Below are positions 21,026 to 30,085 of a DNA stretch of 64,000 nucleotides, in pieces. The notes beneath the pieces were generated by a model. It was not told the DNA's origin. It made no database searches and saw only the letters and a program-made list of their open reading frames with translations. Both the position numbers and the translations under genes were made by a program. The first letter of the stretch is position 1; each line of letters opens with the position of its first letter. The stretch is taken from positions 86,721-150,720 of the forward strand of contig WRKT01000005.1 of assembly GCA_009777995.1 (NCBI GenBank), given 5' to 3'. Origin of the DNA: Treponema sp. (lineage in GTDB: Bacteria > Spirochaetota > Spirochaetia > Treponematales > Breznakiellaceae).

Positions 21026-22462
21026 ATGGAAAAGAAACAAAATTCCGCGGAAATAACGACAGAACGTCAAAACGTAGCGTCAATGAAAACATCAAAGAAG
21101 GAAAAGCTATTTTATGGCCTTGGGGATATGGGGAACAACCTGATCCTGATGTTTGTCGGCTCTTTCTTAACTTTATACTATACCGATAGTGCAGGTATGG
21201 CAGCCGCCTTCATTGGTACAATGATGCTGGTTTCACGTGTATTAGACGGCGTCAGCGATATTGTCATGGGAATTATCATCGATAAGACCAGAACAAGATG
21301 GGGCAAGGCCAGGCCATGGATTTTATTTATGGCTATACCCTTTGCTGTTAGTGTTTTGCTTGTCTTTAATGTACCTGCTGCATTGGGTGTTTCGAGCAAG
21401 AATATCTATGTATTCCTTACATATATATTCCTTACAGTTGTATGTAATACAGCCGTAAATCTTTCATATCTTGCATTACTGCCATTATTTTCTCTTACTT
21501 CACAAGATCGAAGTGTTGCCACGGTTGTAAGAAGTATCTTTGCCACTATTGCATCCTTGGCTGTTGCTATGATGACTCCATCATTCTTGATGCGGTTAGG
21601 CGGCATACATAATCAGGCGGCGTGGTCTACACTGGCCGCTATTTATGCAGCTCTGTCAGTTATTCTATTGTTTATCACCTTCTTGGGTGTCAGGGAAAAA
21701 GTCCAACAGATTCCTTCCGGTGAACAGAAAGCAGATAAAAAGGAGGGTAAACCTTCATTATCAGCATCATTAAAAATACTGCTTTCCACCCGTTATTTTT
21801 ATATAACTGTACTGTTGTTCATTACATTTTACGTTACCAACGGGAATAGTGGTATTGGTATTTATTATGCGCGTGATGTTTTAGGAAATGCACAGATCTT
21901 CAGCTTTCAGGCATTGCTTAGTGTAATTCCCATGCTGATTGCTATGCCCTTTATGCCGCTTCTTTTCCGTAAGTTTGGTAAACGGAATACAATGATGGGC
22001 GGGTTAGCAATTTCTGCTCTTGCATGTTCTATAGGATTATTAAACCCCCGTAGTATTCCATTGTACTTATCTATTATCGCTTTGCGCGGATTTGGTACTG
22101 CCGCTCTTTCAACTGCTATATTTACCTTAGCAGGTGATATTGTAGATTTCAATGAATGGAAAACCGGAATTCGTACCGAGGGATTAGCAACAAGTGCAAA
22201 CAGTTTCGGTATTAAGCTTGGCACCGGCTTAGGCTCAGCAATGGTTGGCTGGGGTCTTGCTTTGGGACAGTATAATCCCGAGCTTGCGGTACAGATGCCG
22301 GGTACAATCAATGCCATGATAATGGTCGCATTAGGTATTCCGCTTATAGTATATATACTATGTATTGTAATGCTGATTTTCTGGAATCTCGAAAAATATC
22401 AACCTCAGGTAGTACAGTTTATTGCTGACAAGTATCATAATAAGGATAATAAAGTTGGTTAA
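21026..22462 (+). CDS. GPH-family sugar:cation symporter (MFS)
   Basis: A 478-residue twelve-helix transporter. The family mark VSRVLDGVSDIVMGIIIDKTR is followed by the basic loop TRWGKARPWIL. A basic, Lys-rich central loop (EQKADKKEGKPS) separates the two six-helix halves. The conserved FNEWKTGIRTEGLATSANSFG lies in the second half. The adjoining GH13 gene overlaps or abuts its stop, so the pair probably imports and hydrolyses an alpha-glucoside. It is only distantly similar to the other GPH transporter at 10701-12182. Confidence 0.9.
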   Translation: MEKKQNSAEITTERQNVASMKTSKKEKLFYGLGDMGNNLILMFVGSFLTLYYTDSAGMAAAFIGTMMLVSRVLDGVSDIVMGIIIDKTRTRWGKARPWILFMAIPFAVSVLLVFNVPAALGVSSKNIYVFLTYIFLTVVCNTAVNLSYLALLPLFSLTSQDRSVATVVRSIFATIASLAVAMMTPSFLMRLGGIHNQAAWSTLAAIYAALSVILLFITFLGVREKVQQIPSGEQKADKKEGKPSLSASLKILLSTRYFYITVLLFITFYVTNGNSGIGIYYARDVLGNAQIFSFQALLSVIPMLIAMPFMPLLFRKFGKRNTMMGGLAISALACSIGLLNPRSIPLYLSIIALRGFGTAALSTAIFTLAGDIVDFNEWKTGIRTEGLATSANSFGIKLGTGLGSAMVGWGLALGQYNPELAVQMPGTINAMIMVALGIPLIVYILCIVMLIFWNLEKYQPQVVQFIADKYHNKDNKVG

Positions 22463-24122
22463 TGTGGAATGGTGGAAAAAGAGTGTTGTGTATCAGATAT
22501 ATCCTCGCAGCTTTTATGATTCCAATAGTGATGGCATAGGTGACCTGCGAGGTATTATTGAAAAGCTAGATTATCTTGTATATCTAGGGGTCGATGTATT
22601 GTGGATAAGTCCGTTTTATGCATCGCCCGGTGTGGATAACGGCTATGATATAAGTGACTACCGTGCCATAGCACCTGAGTTTGGTACTATGGCAGATTGT
22701 GAAGAGCTACTGGAAAAAGCACATGAAAAAGGTTTAAAGATTATGCTTGATTTAGTAGTTAATCATACAAGTGATAAGCATCCGTGGTTCGAGGAATCTC
22801 GGCAATCGTTGCATAATAATAAACGAAACTTTTATTTTTGGCGTGAAGGGCGAGATAATGCACCTCCGAATAATTGGATGTCACTGTTTGGCGGCGGAGC
22901 GTGGAAGCAAGACCCTAAAACAGGTCAGTATTACCTCCATTTATTTTCTGAAAACCAACCGGACTTAAATTGGGATAATGAAGAGGTACGTCAAGAAGTA
23001 TACGACATGATGCATTTTTGGTTAAAAAAGGGCGTCGATGGTTTTCGGATGGACATGATTAGTTTGATTTCAAAAGTGCCTGAGCTGCCCGATGGACAAT
23101 TAATGCCCAACGGATTCGGGATGCCTTTTCCCTTTGTAAATAATGGGCCACGCCTGCATGAATTTTTGCAGGAGATGAATAGGGAAGTCTTGTCTAAATA
23201 TGACCTGATAACTGTCGGAGAAACGCCCGGTGTAAAGCCACAGGATGCTTCGCAGTACTCAAACCCGGATGAGCTAAACATGATTTTCCAGTTTGACCAC
23301 ATGCTTTTAGACAGGGTAGATCCGGGAAATGCATATAAAAAGCCTGATTTTATTCGATTAAAACAAGCACTGAGTAATTGGCAGATTGAGCTGCATAATA
23401 AGGCGTGGAATAGTTTGTACTGGTGTAACCATGATCAACCCAGATCAGTTTCCCGTTTTGGTAATGATAGCAGCAGGGAGTATCGTGAGAATTCTGCGAA
23501 AATGCTTGCAGTTTGCCTTCACATGATGCAGGGAACACCGTTTATTTATCAAGGTGAAGAATTGGGTATGACTAATATCAGGTTTGATAATATTAACGAA
23601 GTAAAGGATGTTGAGGCAATCCATACATACAATATAGCAATAAACATGGGAGTAACACCTAAGGATGCAATGGAAGTTCAATATCATAAAGGCCGCGATA
23701 ATGCCCGAACACCTATGCAATGGGAGAATACCGAAAATGCAGGGTTTTCAAAGGGAACACCATGGATAAAAACAAATCCGAACCATAGCGAGATCAATGT
23801 AAAAGTACAGAAAGATGATGCTAATTCCGTGTTAAATTTTTACCGCCGTTTGATAGAAATTCGCAAGAATTACCCCATAGTAACACATGGAAATTATGAG
23901 TTAATCGATCCTGAACATAAAGAGCTATTTATTTACCGGCGTTGTTATGGAGAGCAGATTCTACTGGTAATTTGCAATTTTACAGATGGACAGGTAGAGT
24001 GGGAGATACCAAAAGCTTTTTTGAATATGAAAAATGAACCAATCATTGAAAATGGAGTAATTCAAAGAAAGAATGGTTTGTTGATAATTGGAGCTTATGG
24101 ATCTGTTGCCTATTTAATGTGA
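22455..24122 (+). CDS. GH13 alpha-glucosidase or oligo-1,6-glucosidase
   Basis: An intracellular glycosidase of about 555 residues that cleaves alpha-linked glucose oligomers. The start is uncertain: TTG at 22455 has AAGGA 8 bp upstream, GTG at 22464 would give the family-like MEWWKKSVVYQIYPRSF, and an upstream ATG at 22422 lies inside the transporter gene. The four GH13 regions are visible: DLVVNHTSDKH, GFRMDMISLIS with the nucleophile Asp, VGETPG with the acid/base Glu, and NHDQPRSVSRF. The C-terminal beta domain looks complete. Its last 9 bp overlap the converging AraC gene. Confidence 0.93.
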   Translation: MVNVEWWKKSVVYQIYPRSFYDSNSDGIGDLRGIIEKLDYLVYLGVDVLWISPFYASPGVDNGYDISDYRAIAPEFGTMADCEELLEKAHEKGLKIMLDLVVNHTSDKHPWFEESRQSLHNNKRNFYFWREGRDNAPPNNWMSLFGGGAWKQDPKTGQYYLHLFSENQPDLNWDNEEVRQEVYDMMHFWLKKGVDGFRMDMISLISKVPELPDGQLMPNGFGMPFPFVNNGPRLHEFLQEMNREVLSKYDLITVGETPGVKPQDASQYSNPDELNMIFQFDHMLLDRVDPGNAYKKPDFIRLKQALSNWQIELHNKAWNSLYWCNHDQPRSVSRFGNDSSREYRENSAKMLAVCLHMMQGTPFIYQGEELGMTNIRFDNINEVKDVEAIHTYNIAINMGVTPKDAMEVQYHKGRDNARTPMQWENTENAGFSKGTPWIKTNPNHSEINVKVQKDDANSVLNFYRRLIEIRKNYPIVTHGNYELIDPEHKELFIYRRCYGEQILLVICNFTDGQVEWEIPKAFLNMKNEPIIENGVIQRKNGLLIIGAYGSVAYLM

Positions 24123-24905
24123 CCTCTTTAATAGATACTGTTCACGGTATTGCTTTGGTGTAATTGAATATATTTGATTAAAAGCACAGGAAAAACTACT
24201 ATGGGAAGGAAATCCAAGGTAGTATGCTATTTCGTGGATTTGGTAATCTGAATTTTCCAGCATTTTCCTGGCTGTTTTTAGTTTTTTGTTTCTGATAAAT
24301 TTTATGACAGTTTGACCCGTTTCGATTTTAAATCGGGTAGACAGGTACTCACGAGAAACATTACAATGCTCTGCAATATCTTTAAGACTAATGGATTCAT
24401 GCAGATGATCGAAAATATATTCTTTACTTTTTTTTATCAAATGGGACTTGCCCGGGTCCCTGTTTGCTTCATTCACCTTTGTTGTAAAATCAAGAGCGGC
24501 TACTTTTGTTAGTGGAGCCATATCTTTTGATGACTGAAACTTGTCTACTTGGCGCATATATACATCACTTAGGAGCAATGCCGCTGAAGGCTGTAAGCCC
24601 CCTTCGATAGCTGCACGGGTTAATAAAGTTATGGTTACACACATCATGAACTGAGCCTGACGAATGCTGTTTTTAGTGTATTGCGGCACCATAAACATAG
24701 TACTCATGTTTTTGGTCAATGCACGCATGCCTTCTATATCACCATTTCGGACAAAATTAAGGAAACGCTGCTCTGCCTGATATGCATCGTCATCCTGTTC
24801 CTCCCTGTAATCGAAAAGCGATTGGTGGTAAGCTTTTGAAATATCCTTGGGGATTTCTTGTATCGAAGAAATCCTTTGTGTATCTACTTCAAATATGGTT
24901 TTCAT
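24114..24905 (-). CDS. AraC-family transcription regulator
   Basis: A 263-residue regulator. The C-terminal 100 residues hold the two helix-turn-helix units (SLKDIAEHCNVSREYLSTRF and IHEIAYYLGFPSHSSFSCAF, ending TPKQYREQY). The N-terminal 150 residues are helical with no recognisable sugar-binding cupin, so the signal is unknown. It converges on the GH13 gene and may control the sugar operon. It overlaps the end of the PLP-enzyme gene by 4 bp, so it is expressed with that gene. Confidence 0.9.
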   Translation of the reverse strand: MKTIFEVDTQRISSIQEIPKDISKAYHQSLFDYREEQDDDAYQAEQRFLNFVRNGDIEGMRALTKNMSTMFMVPQYTKNSIRQAQFMMCVTITLLTRAAIEGGLQPSAALLLSDVYMRQVDKFQSSKDMAPLTKVAALDFTTKVNEANRDPGKSHLIKKSKEYIFDHLHESISLKDIAEHCNVSREYLSTRFKIETGQTVIKFIRNKKLKTARKMLENSDYQIHEIAYYLGFPSHSSFSCAFNQIYSITPKQYREQYLLKRSH

Positions 24906-26062
24906 TTTGATAAAGCTCTTTCAAGGTCTTCGATAAGGTCTTCACTGTTTTCAAGTCCTATATGAAGGCGTATAAGTGATAATCTATCGGCAGGAATATC
25001 GTCACCTTCGTAGTAGGCTGCCGCATTTGCATATACAAGACTCTCATAGCCTCCCCAACTTACGGCACGCCTGAAAAGTTTTAGCTCATCAATGAAACGA
25101 ACTATATCCGAATACCTGTTAGTTTTTAACCGGAATGAGAAAAGCCCTGAGCCCCCGCTAAAGAGCTTCTTTGCAAGATCGTGCTGCGGGTGAGAAGGCA
25201 GCATGGGATAGGTTACACTTTCGACAGTCGGGTGCTTTTCAAGGAAATCTGCGATTTTAAGCGTGCTTTCATAATGAGCTTTAAGCCGTACATGAAGGGT
25301 GCGAAGGCCCCGCAGGAGCAGCCAGGACATGAACGGGTCGGGTACCGTTCCGAATTGCATAAACTCCTGCCTTTGAATCAGGTTTATATCTTCTGTGCTT
25401 CCTGAAATAACCCCTGCAACTATATCGCTTGAGCCGCCAAGATACTTGCTCCCCGAATGAAGAACAAGGTCTACACCAAGCTTTATCGGGTTACAGTAAA
25501 GAGGGGTTGCCCAGGTGCTGTCGGTGATGGTTTTGATTCCCCTCTTCTTCGCCTCTGCAGCAATTGCAGGGAGGTCTTGCAGTGTAAAGGTAAGGGAAGT
25601 GGGGCTTTCAAGGTAGATGAGTTTTGTTTCAGGTCTTATTGCATCGATTATTTTTTGAGTATCCGTGCCGTCAACATAAGTATGGGTTACTCCAAAACGC
25701 GGAAGGTATTTTTCAAGCATATTCGAAGCCCAGGAATAACAGTCCTTAACACAGACTATATGATCCCCCGATTTTATGAATGCCATAATCCCGTGGGAAA
25801 TTGCCGAAGCCCCCGAAGAGAGGAGCTTTGACCTCTCTGCCCCTTCGAGGGAAGCAATCTTTTGCTCAGCAAGCATTACTGTGGGATTGTTACCTCTTGT
25901 GTAAATGGAACTTTTAACTTCGTTTTTTGTAGCTGCGCGGAACTCCGCAAAAGAATCGAAGCAAAAGATGGAGGTTTGGTAAATAGGAGGACTTACTGCT
26001 CCATACGGATTGTCCTCTTCTCCGAGTTGGTTTAGGATATAACTTAATCTATCATTGTTCAT
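24902..26062 (-). CDS. Cys/Met-metabolism PLP enzyme (cystathionine synthase or lyase)
   Basis: A 386-residue fold-type I enzyme of trans-sulfuration. The PLP lysine lies in LVLHSGSKYLGGSSD, the cofactor aspartate in TITDSTWATPLY, and the start PPIYQTSIFCFDS and the end LIRLHIGLENSEDLIEDLERAL are typical. Gamma-synthase, beta-lyase and homocysteine synthase cannot be told apart from motifs alone. It is divergent from the radical SAM gene with only 20 bp between, and is followed by the overlapping AraC gene. Confidence 0.9.
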   Translation of the reverse strand: MNNDRLSYILNQLGEEDNPYGAVSPPIYQTSIFCFDSFAEFRAATKNEVKSSIYTRGNNPTVMLAEQKIASLEGAERSKLLSSGASAISHGIMAFIKSGDHIVCVKDCYSWASNMLEKYLPRFGVTHTYVDGTDTQKIIDAIRPETKLIYLESPTSLTFTLQDLPAIAAEAKKRGIKTITDSTWATPLYCNPIKLGVDLVLHSGSKYLGGSSDIVAGVISGSTEDINLIQRQEFMQFGTVPDPFMSWLLLRGLRTLHVRLKAHYESTLKIADFLEKHPTVESVTYPMLPSHPQHDLAKKLFSGGSGLFSFRLKTNRYSDIVRFIDELKLFRRAVSWGGYESLVYANAAAYYEGDDIPADRLSLIRLHIGLENSEDLIEDLERALSK

Positions 26063-26082
26063 AGCTATTTAAGAGTATATAT

Positions 26083-27033
26083 ATGAGTGTCCATTATGAA
26101 AACTGCCTATTATGTCCAAGGCTCTGCGGTGTCAATCGCAATAGGGGGGGGCGGGGCTTTTGCGGTGAGACATCGGATTTACGGATAGGCTTTGCAGGGA
26201 TTCACCGGGGAGAGGAGCCGCCCCTTGCAGGTAGCGGCGGTTCGGGGACGATTTTTGTCACAGGGTGCAATCTTGGCTGTGTTTTTTGTCAGAACTATCA
26301 GGTTTCGCAAGGGGGTCTTGGAGCTCCTGTGTCGCCCAAGGAGTTTACAGAGATCTGCCTAATTCTGCAGGGGAAGGGCGTAATTAACATTAACATTGTG
26401 ACGGGGAGCCATGCGGGCCCTGCACTTGCCGAGGGGATAGTTGCAGCGAGGAAGGGGGGCCTTTCGATTCCTGTTCTTTGGAATTCTTCCGGTTATGACG
26501 GACTTGAGACATTGGAATTATTGGAAGATATAGTTGATGTCTACCTTCCGGATCTAAAAACCTTGGATTCCGGCTTTGCAGGAGAATTTTACAAGGCCCC
26601 CGATTACCCTGAGCATGCAGCGGCTGCTATTTTGAAGATGATGGAATTAAAAACTCTATCGTTCAACCAAGACCAAAATAGGACTATGACTTCAGGTGTT
26701 ATGATCCGCCACCTCGTAATCCCCGGCCGCCTTGATCTTACAAGGGGAGTCTTACAATGGTATACAGAGCACTGCAAGGGTAGGGCCCTACTTTCTCTTA
26801 TGACCCAGTATACCCCGGTTTATATTCCCGGAAGGAATGTAAAAATCCCGGGCCGCTTTTTATCGATGAGCGAATACGAGGCAGTGTTAAAAATGCTGAG
26901 CGAGTTTGGTATTGATGACGGTTTCTGTCAGGAGCTTGTGACCGGCACGGATTGGCTTCCTGACTTTAATAGAAGGAACCCCTTCTCGTCCGGGTTATCT
27001 GAGCCGGTTTGGTCTAACGGTAAATTGCTTTAA
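26083..27033 (+). CDS. Radical SAM protein, PflA-like activase homologue
   Basis: A 316-residue radical SAM enzyme of the group annotated as pyruvate formate-lyase activating enzyme homologue (COG1313 type). The 4Fe-4S cluster motif CNLGCVFC (CxxxCxxC) is near residue 63. An additional N-terminal cysteine set (CLLCPRLCGVNR, then GFCG) could hold a second cluster. GGSG-type glycines and VTGSHAGP follow, where SAM is bound. The substrate is unknown. No glycyl radical enzyme gene is adjacent. Confidence 0.88.
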   Translation: MSVHYENCLLCPRLCGVNRNRGGRGFCGETSDLRIGFAGIHRGEEPPLAGSGGSGTIFVTGCNLGCVFCQNYQVSQGGLGAPVSPKEFTEICLILQGKGVININIVTGSHAGPALAEGIVAARKGGLSIPVLWNSSGYDGLETLELLEDIVDVYLPDLKTLDSGFAGEFYKAPDYPEHAAAAILKMMELKTLSFNQDQNRTMTSGVMIRHLVIPGRLDLTRGVLQWYTEHCKGRALLSLMTQYTPVYIPGRNVKIPGRFLSMSEYEAVLKMLSEFGIDDGFCQELVTGTDWLPDFNRRNPFSSGLSEPVWSNGKLL

Positions 27034-27034
27034 A

Positions 27035-27727
27035 CTATCTCCTACCCCTCGAAAGGAGAATGAGTCTAAGTAAACTCATTATCGCTGTAAGGGCAGAAGC
27101 GACATAAGTCATGGCCGCAGCGTTAAGCACTTTCTTTGCACCGTTCAGCTCCTCTCTTGTCAGCATGTCGCCGCTTTCAAGCAGGGCGAGAGCCCTTGAA
27201 GAAGCGTTAAACTCAACCGGTAAGGTTACGAGGTAAAACAATACTGCTGCAGTAAAAAGCAGAATCCCGATGTTAAGAAGCGGGGGCATTGAAAGAAAGA
27301 GCCCCATGACTGCCATGATCGGACCGAAGCGGGAGCCGATATTTGCGACAGGCACAAGGGTGCTTCTAAGAACCAGGGGGCCGTAGCCCTTTGCGTGTTG
27401 AATCGCATGGCCTGCTTCGTGGGCGGCAACTCCGAGTGCGGCGATTGAGGCTTTCGCATAGACGGGCTCAGAGAGCCTTAGTTTTTTAGACCCGGGGTCG
27501 TAGTGATCCGAAAGGGAGCCTCTTACAGATTCAACGGCCACATCGTTTATCGAGTTTGTTTTTAGGATCATCATCGCTGCTTCGCGCCCTGTTATATTTT
27601 TTGAAGAACCAACCTTTGAGTATTTTGAAAACGTGGACTTAACCATGATTTGAGCAATCATGGAGAGTATCATTGTCGGGACTACCAATAGTATAAAGTA
27701 TTGATCCATGAAGAGGAAATTCATCAT
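27035..27727 (-). CDS. Membrane zinc metallopeptidase (YugP-like)
   Basis: A 230-residue peptidase of the Zn_peptidase_2 family. The HExxH-type motif is AAHEAGHAIQHA near residue 100, with the third ligand probably in the following helices. A hydrophobic N-terminal helix (about 9-27) and two or three later ones (SRFGPIMAVMGLFLSM, LLNIGILLFTAAVLFYLV, and the C-terminal helix) place it in the membrane. The physiological substrate is unknown. It converges on the radical SAM gene with one base between stops. Confidence 0.88.
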   Translation of the reverse strand: MMNFLFMDQYFILLVVPTMILSMIAQIMVKSTFSKYSKVGSSKNITGREAAMMILKTNSINDVAVESVRGSLSDHYDPGSKKLRLSEPVYAKASIAALGVAAHEAGHAIQHAKGYGPLVLRSTLVPVANIGSRFGPIMAVMGLFLSMPPLLNIGILLFTAAVLFYLVTLPVEFNASSRALALLESGDMLTREELNGAKKVLNAAAMTYVASALTAIMSLLRLILLSRGRR

Positions 27728-27806
27728 TTTAAACTCCTTGAAGTATCATGGGCAAAGTATATGTGGTTTTGGCTTTTGGGGTCAACGGCTATTGATGGTC
27801 GGCGAA

Positions 27807-27890
27807 CTTTTACTTTCTTTTCGAGAAAGTAAAAGATAATGGCTAAACTTTTACTTTCTCTATTGACAAGTTAAAGCTTATATTTAATGA
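27807..27890 (+). promoter_or_regulatory. Repeat-flanked promoter of the Fic gene
   Basis: CTTTTACTTTCT occurs at 27807-27818, inverted at 27824-27835 (a 12-bp perfect stem around a 5-nt loop), and again direct at 27848-27859. TTGACA (27863-27868) and a TAATGA-like -10 (about 27885-27890) follow. The expected start of transcription coincides with the Fic ATG at 27899, which has no Shine-Dalgarno sequence. The stem could instead be part of a terminator, but the extra direct copy beside -35 favours an operator. Confidence 0.55.
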
Positions 27891-27898
27891 TAAATTAA

Positions 27899-28990
27899 AT
27901 GCGTTATAAAACCTATGTCCCCAAGCCATTGCCGCCTGTTCCCGGGATTAAAATTGAAGAGATATCTACTCTATTGGAAAAGGCCAACTTTGCCATAGGG
28001 GAACTAAACGGCATTGTTGAAAACCTGCCTGACCCTGCTATTATCAACTATATGTACGTTCGTAAAGAAGCGGTTTTATCATCTCAAATCGAAGGCACCC
28101 AATCCACCCTTGAAGATCTTTTACGTTATGAATCCGATGGCATAGTCGGAGTACCGATAGATGATGTGGATGAAGTATCCTCTTATGTTGCTGCGCTAAA
28201 CCACGGGCTTGAAAAGTTACAGAGCGGATTCCCCCTTTCATTGCGATTGATTAGGGAGATTCATAAGGTGTTTTTGACCAATACAAGGGGGTCTAATAAA
28301 ACTCCGGGGGAGTTTAGGAGGACCCAGAATTGGATTGGGGGCACACGCCCTACGAATGCGCTCTTTGTGCCGCCTCCCCCCGATAGATTAGCAGATTGTC
28401 TAAATGCCCTTGAAAAGTTTATTCATGCAAATGATAAACTGCCTGTCCTTGTAAAGGCGGCCCTGATACATCATCAGTTTGAAACAATTCACCCCTTTCT
28501 CGATGGCAATGGCCGCATAGGAAGACTGCTTATCACCCTATACCTCTTTACTGTAGGGTTTCTGCGTTCTCCGTTTTTATACTTGAGTTTGTTTTTTCGG
28601 GAGCACAGGGATTTATATTACGATAAACTTTCAGAGCCGCGTAAAACAGGTGATTGGGAGTCCTGGCTAAACTTCTTTCTTGAGGGCGTGGCAGAGACAG
28701 CAGAAAATGCGAAAAATACCCTGGTTCAGATAAGGACTCTGTTTACTCATGATGATGCGAGGTTATCGGCTCTTGGTCGTGCAAGTAAATCTGCCGTGAT
28801 TATTTTTTCCTTGTTCAAGCAAAAGCCGGTTTTAAACATTGCTGAGATTACAAGGCGAACAGGGCTCACAAAACCTACGGCAATAAGCACGGTTAAACGG
28901 CTTATGGAGCTTGGGATTCTCGAAAATATCAGCAGCAGGAAGTGGGGGCAGGTTTATGCCTATTCCGGTTATATTGCACTCCTAAGATAA
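27899..28990 (+). CDS. Fic-family AMP-transferase with N-terminal inhibitory motif
   Basis: A 363-residue Fic protein of the widespread Fic/DUF4172-like layout. The active motif HPFLDGNGRIGRLL is at about residues 198-211, and HHQFETIHPF precedes it. An autoinhibitory helix SSQIEGTQSTLEDLL near residue 61 carries the (S/T)xxxE(G/N) pattern of class II, whose Glu blocks ATP. The C-terminal 70 residues form a winged helix (ITRRTGLTKPTAISTVKRL), so it may act as a self-regulated DNA-bound modifier. The gene probably makes a leaderless mRNA. Confidence 0.92.
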   Translation: MRYKTYVPKPLPPVPGIKIEEISTLLEKANFAIGELNGIVENLPDPAIINYMYVRKEAVLSSQIEGTQSTLEDLLRYESDGIVGVPIDDVDEVSSYVAALNHGLEKLQSGFPLSLRLIREIHKVFLTNTRGSNKTPGEFRRTQNWIGGTRPTNALFVPPPPDRLADCLNALEKFIHANDKLPVLVKAALIHHQFETIHPFLDGNGRIGRLLITLYLFTVGFLRSPFLYLSLFFREHRDLYYDKLSEPRKTGDWESWLNFFLEGVAETAENAKNTLVQIRTLFTHDDARLSALGRASKSAVIIFSLFKQKPVLNIAEITRRTGLTKPTAISTVKRLMELGILENISSRKWGQVYAYSGYIALLR

Positions 28991-29025
28991 GTTTCACGTG
29001 AAACTACTTTGTTTCACGTGAAACA
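28990..29025. other. Two tandem parS centromere sites
   Basis: GTTTCACGTGAAAC occurs at 28991-29004 and 29011-29024. The second copy with flanks reads TGTTTCACGTGAAACA (29010-29025), a full match to the 16-bp ParB/Spo0J consensus TGTTNCACGTGAAACA. The first has A and T at the outer positions. The centre-to-centre distance is 20 bp. They lie about 12 kb from dnaA, where origin-proximal parS sites are expected. The second copy is inside the WYL gene and encodes its residues VSRET. Confidence 0.88.
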
Positions 29026-30077
29026 TTTTGAGCCATTTCCTTAATTTCCCTTATCCAGTCATCGACCAGCCTTTTTGGCTTCCTCGGAATGGCATATTGC
29101 CCGCGGGAAAGGACCCACTCAAGAACCTTATCATACTGTGTACTTTTAAATTCCAAGCAAACTCCGTTTCCGGAAACCCCTGTTTCGGGGGCACCGTTTC
29201 CGGAAGTATTCTTCCTCTTAATTTTCCTTATTTTCTGGTCTTCTGCCCATTGCCGCTCTGTGGCATAAAGTTCAGCCTCTCCAAAGCAGTCGATAGCAAA
29301 ATGATACTCTTCCATACCGATAAAGACACCGAAGTAACTGCCCCCTGTAAGGTTAGTATAACTATAGTTTGGCGGAAGGGAAAAACGATCTTTTGTAAGT
29401 AGGGCGTTTTTCATGCGGGAAAGGGAAAAAACCCGAACCGATTTTCGTTCTTCTGAAAATCCATAGAGGAACCAGGCTCCTGAGTCAAAAAGTAATTGAT
29501 ACGGCCGTACCCGTCTGCTTTTATGATCCTCATCCCATCTTCCCCTATAATCAAAAGTGATAACTCGGTTCTCCTTCAGCCCTGCTATAATGGCTTCCCA
29601 TATTTCATTCTGTACCTTTGCTGCAGCGGTTTTTGGAACCACAATCCGGTTTTCAAGCCAGTCACGATTTCCGCTTGCAGCAAGGGGGGCCGTGATGCTT
29701 TCAAGGAGACTTATAGAGGCATTATATAGAGGCGTTTCATGATAGAGGGAGAGGATGCTCTTTGCCATACCAAGGGCCAGCATGTTTTCTGCCCCCGTAA
29801 AGCCTGCAGGGATTCTGTAAGTTTTTTCGGTATAGTAATACCCGCGATGCAGCGCACTGTATTTGATTGGAGCACGAAAAGTATCACGCAGGAAATCAAT
29901 GTCCCTTATAATGGTAGAAATGCTTACCTTTCCCCAATCACCCTGAAACATTTCCTTAAGTGTCCTTGTATTCGGATACTTCCCCGAGGCAATTTCCTCG
30001 TCTATTCGGTAGATTCTTGGCAGAGCCGCCTTGGTAATGTTTAACCTTGCAGGCTTTTTTTCCTGTTCCATTTCCAT
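29004..30077 (-). CDS. WYL-domain transcription regulator
   Basis: A 357-residue regulator. The N-terminal winged helix (residues 10-70, TLKEMFQGDWGKVSISTIIRD) is followed by the WYL domain around RRVRPYQLLFDSGAWFLYGF (about 190-215), which binds ligands or nucleic acid ends in known members. A WCX-like C-terminal extension ends VLEWVLSRGQYAIPRKPKRLVDDW. The stop codon TAG lies between the two parS sites. WYL proteins often control defence or stress genes; its target here is unknown. Confidence 0.88.
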   Translation of the reverse strand: MEMEQEKKPARLNITKAALPRIYRIDEEIASGKYPNTRTLKEMFQGDWGKVSISTIIRDIDFLRDTFRAPIKYSALHRGYYYTEKTYRIPAGFTGAENMLALGMAKSILSLYHETPLYNASISLLESITAPLAASGNRDWLENRIVVPKTAAAKVQNEIWEAIIAGLKENRVITFDYRGRWDEDHKSRRVRPYQLLFDSGAWFLYGFSEERKSVRVFSLSRMKNALLTKDRFSLPPNYSYTNLTGGSYFGVFIGMEEYHFAIDCFGEAELYATERQWAEDQKIRKIKRKNTSGNGAPETGVSGNGVCLEFKSTQYDKVLEWVLSRGQYAIPRKPKRLVDDWIREIKEMAQNVSRETK

Positions 30078-30085
30078 ATTATACC

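Noticed and set aside
21226..21240. TTTCACGTG inside the sugar transporter gene as a third parS site.
   Set aside because: Only the left half fits; the right half reads TATTAG, so it is a chance match.
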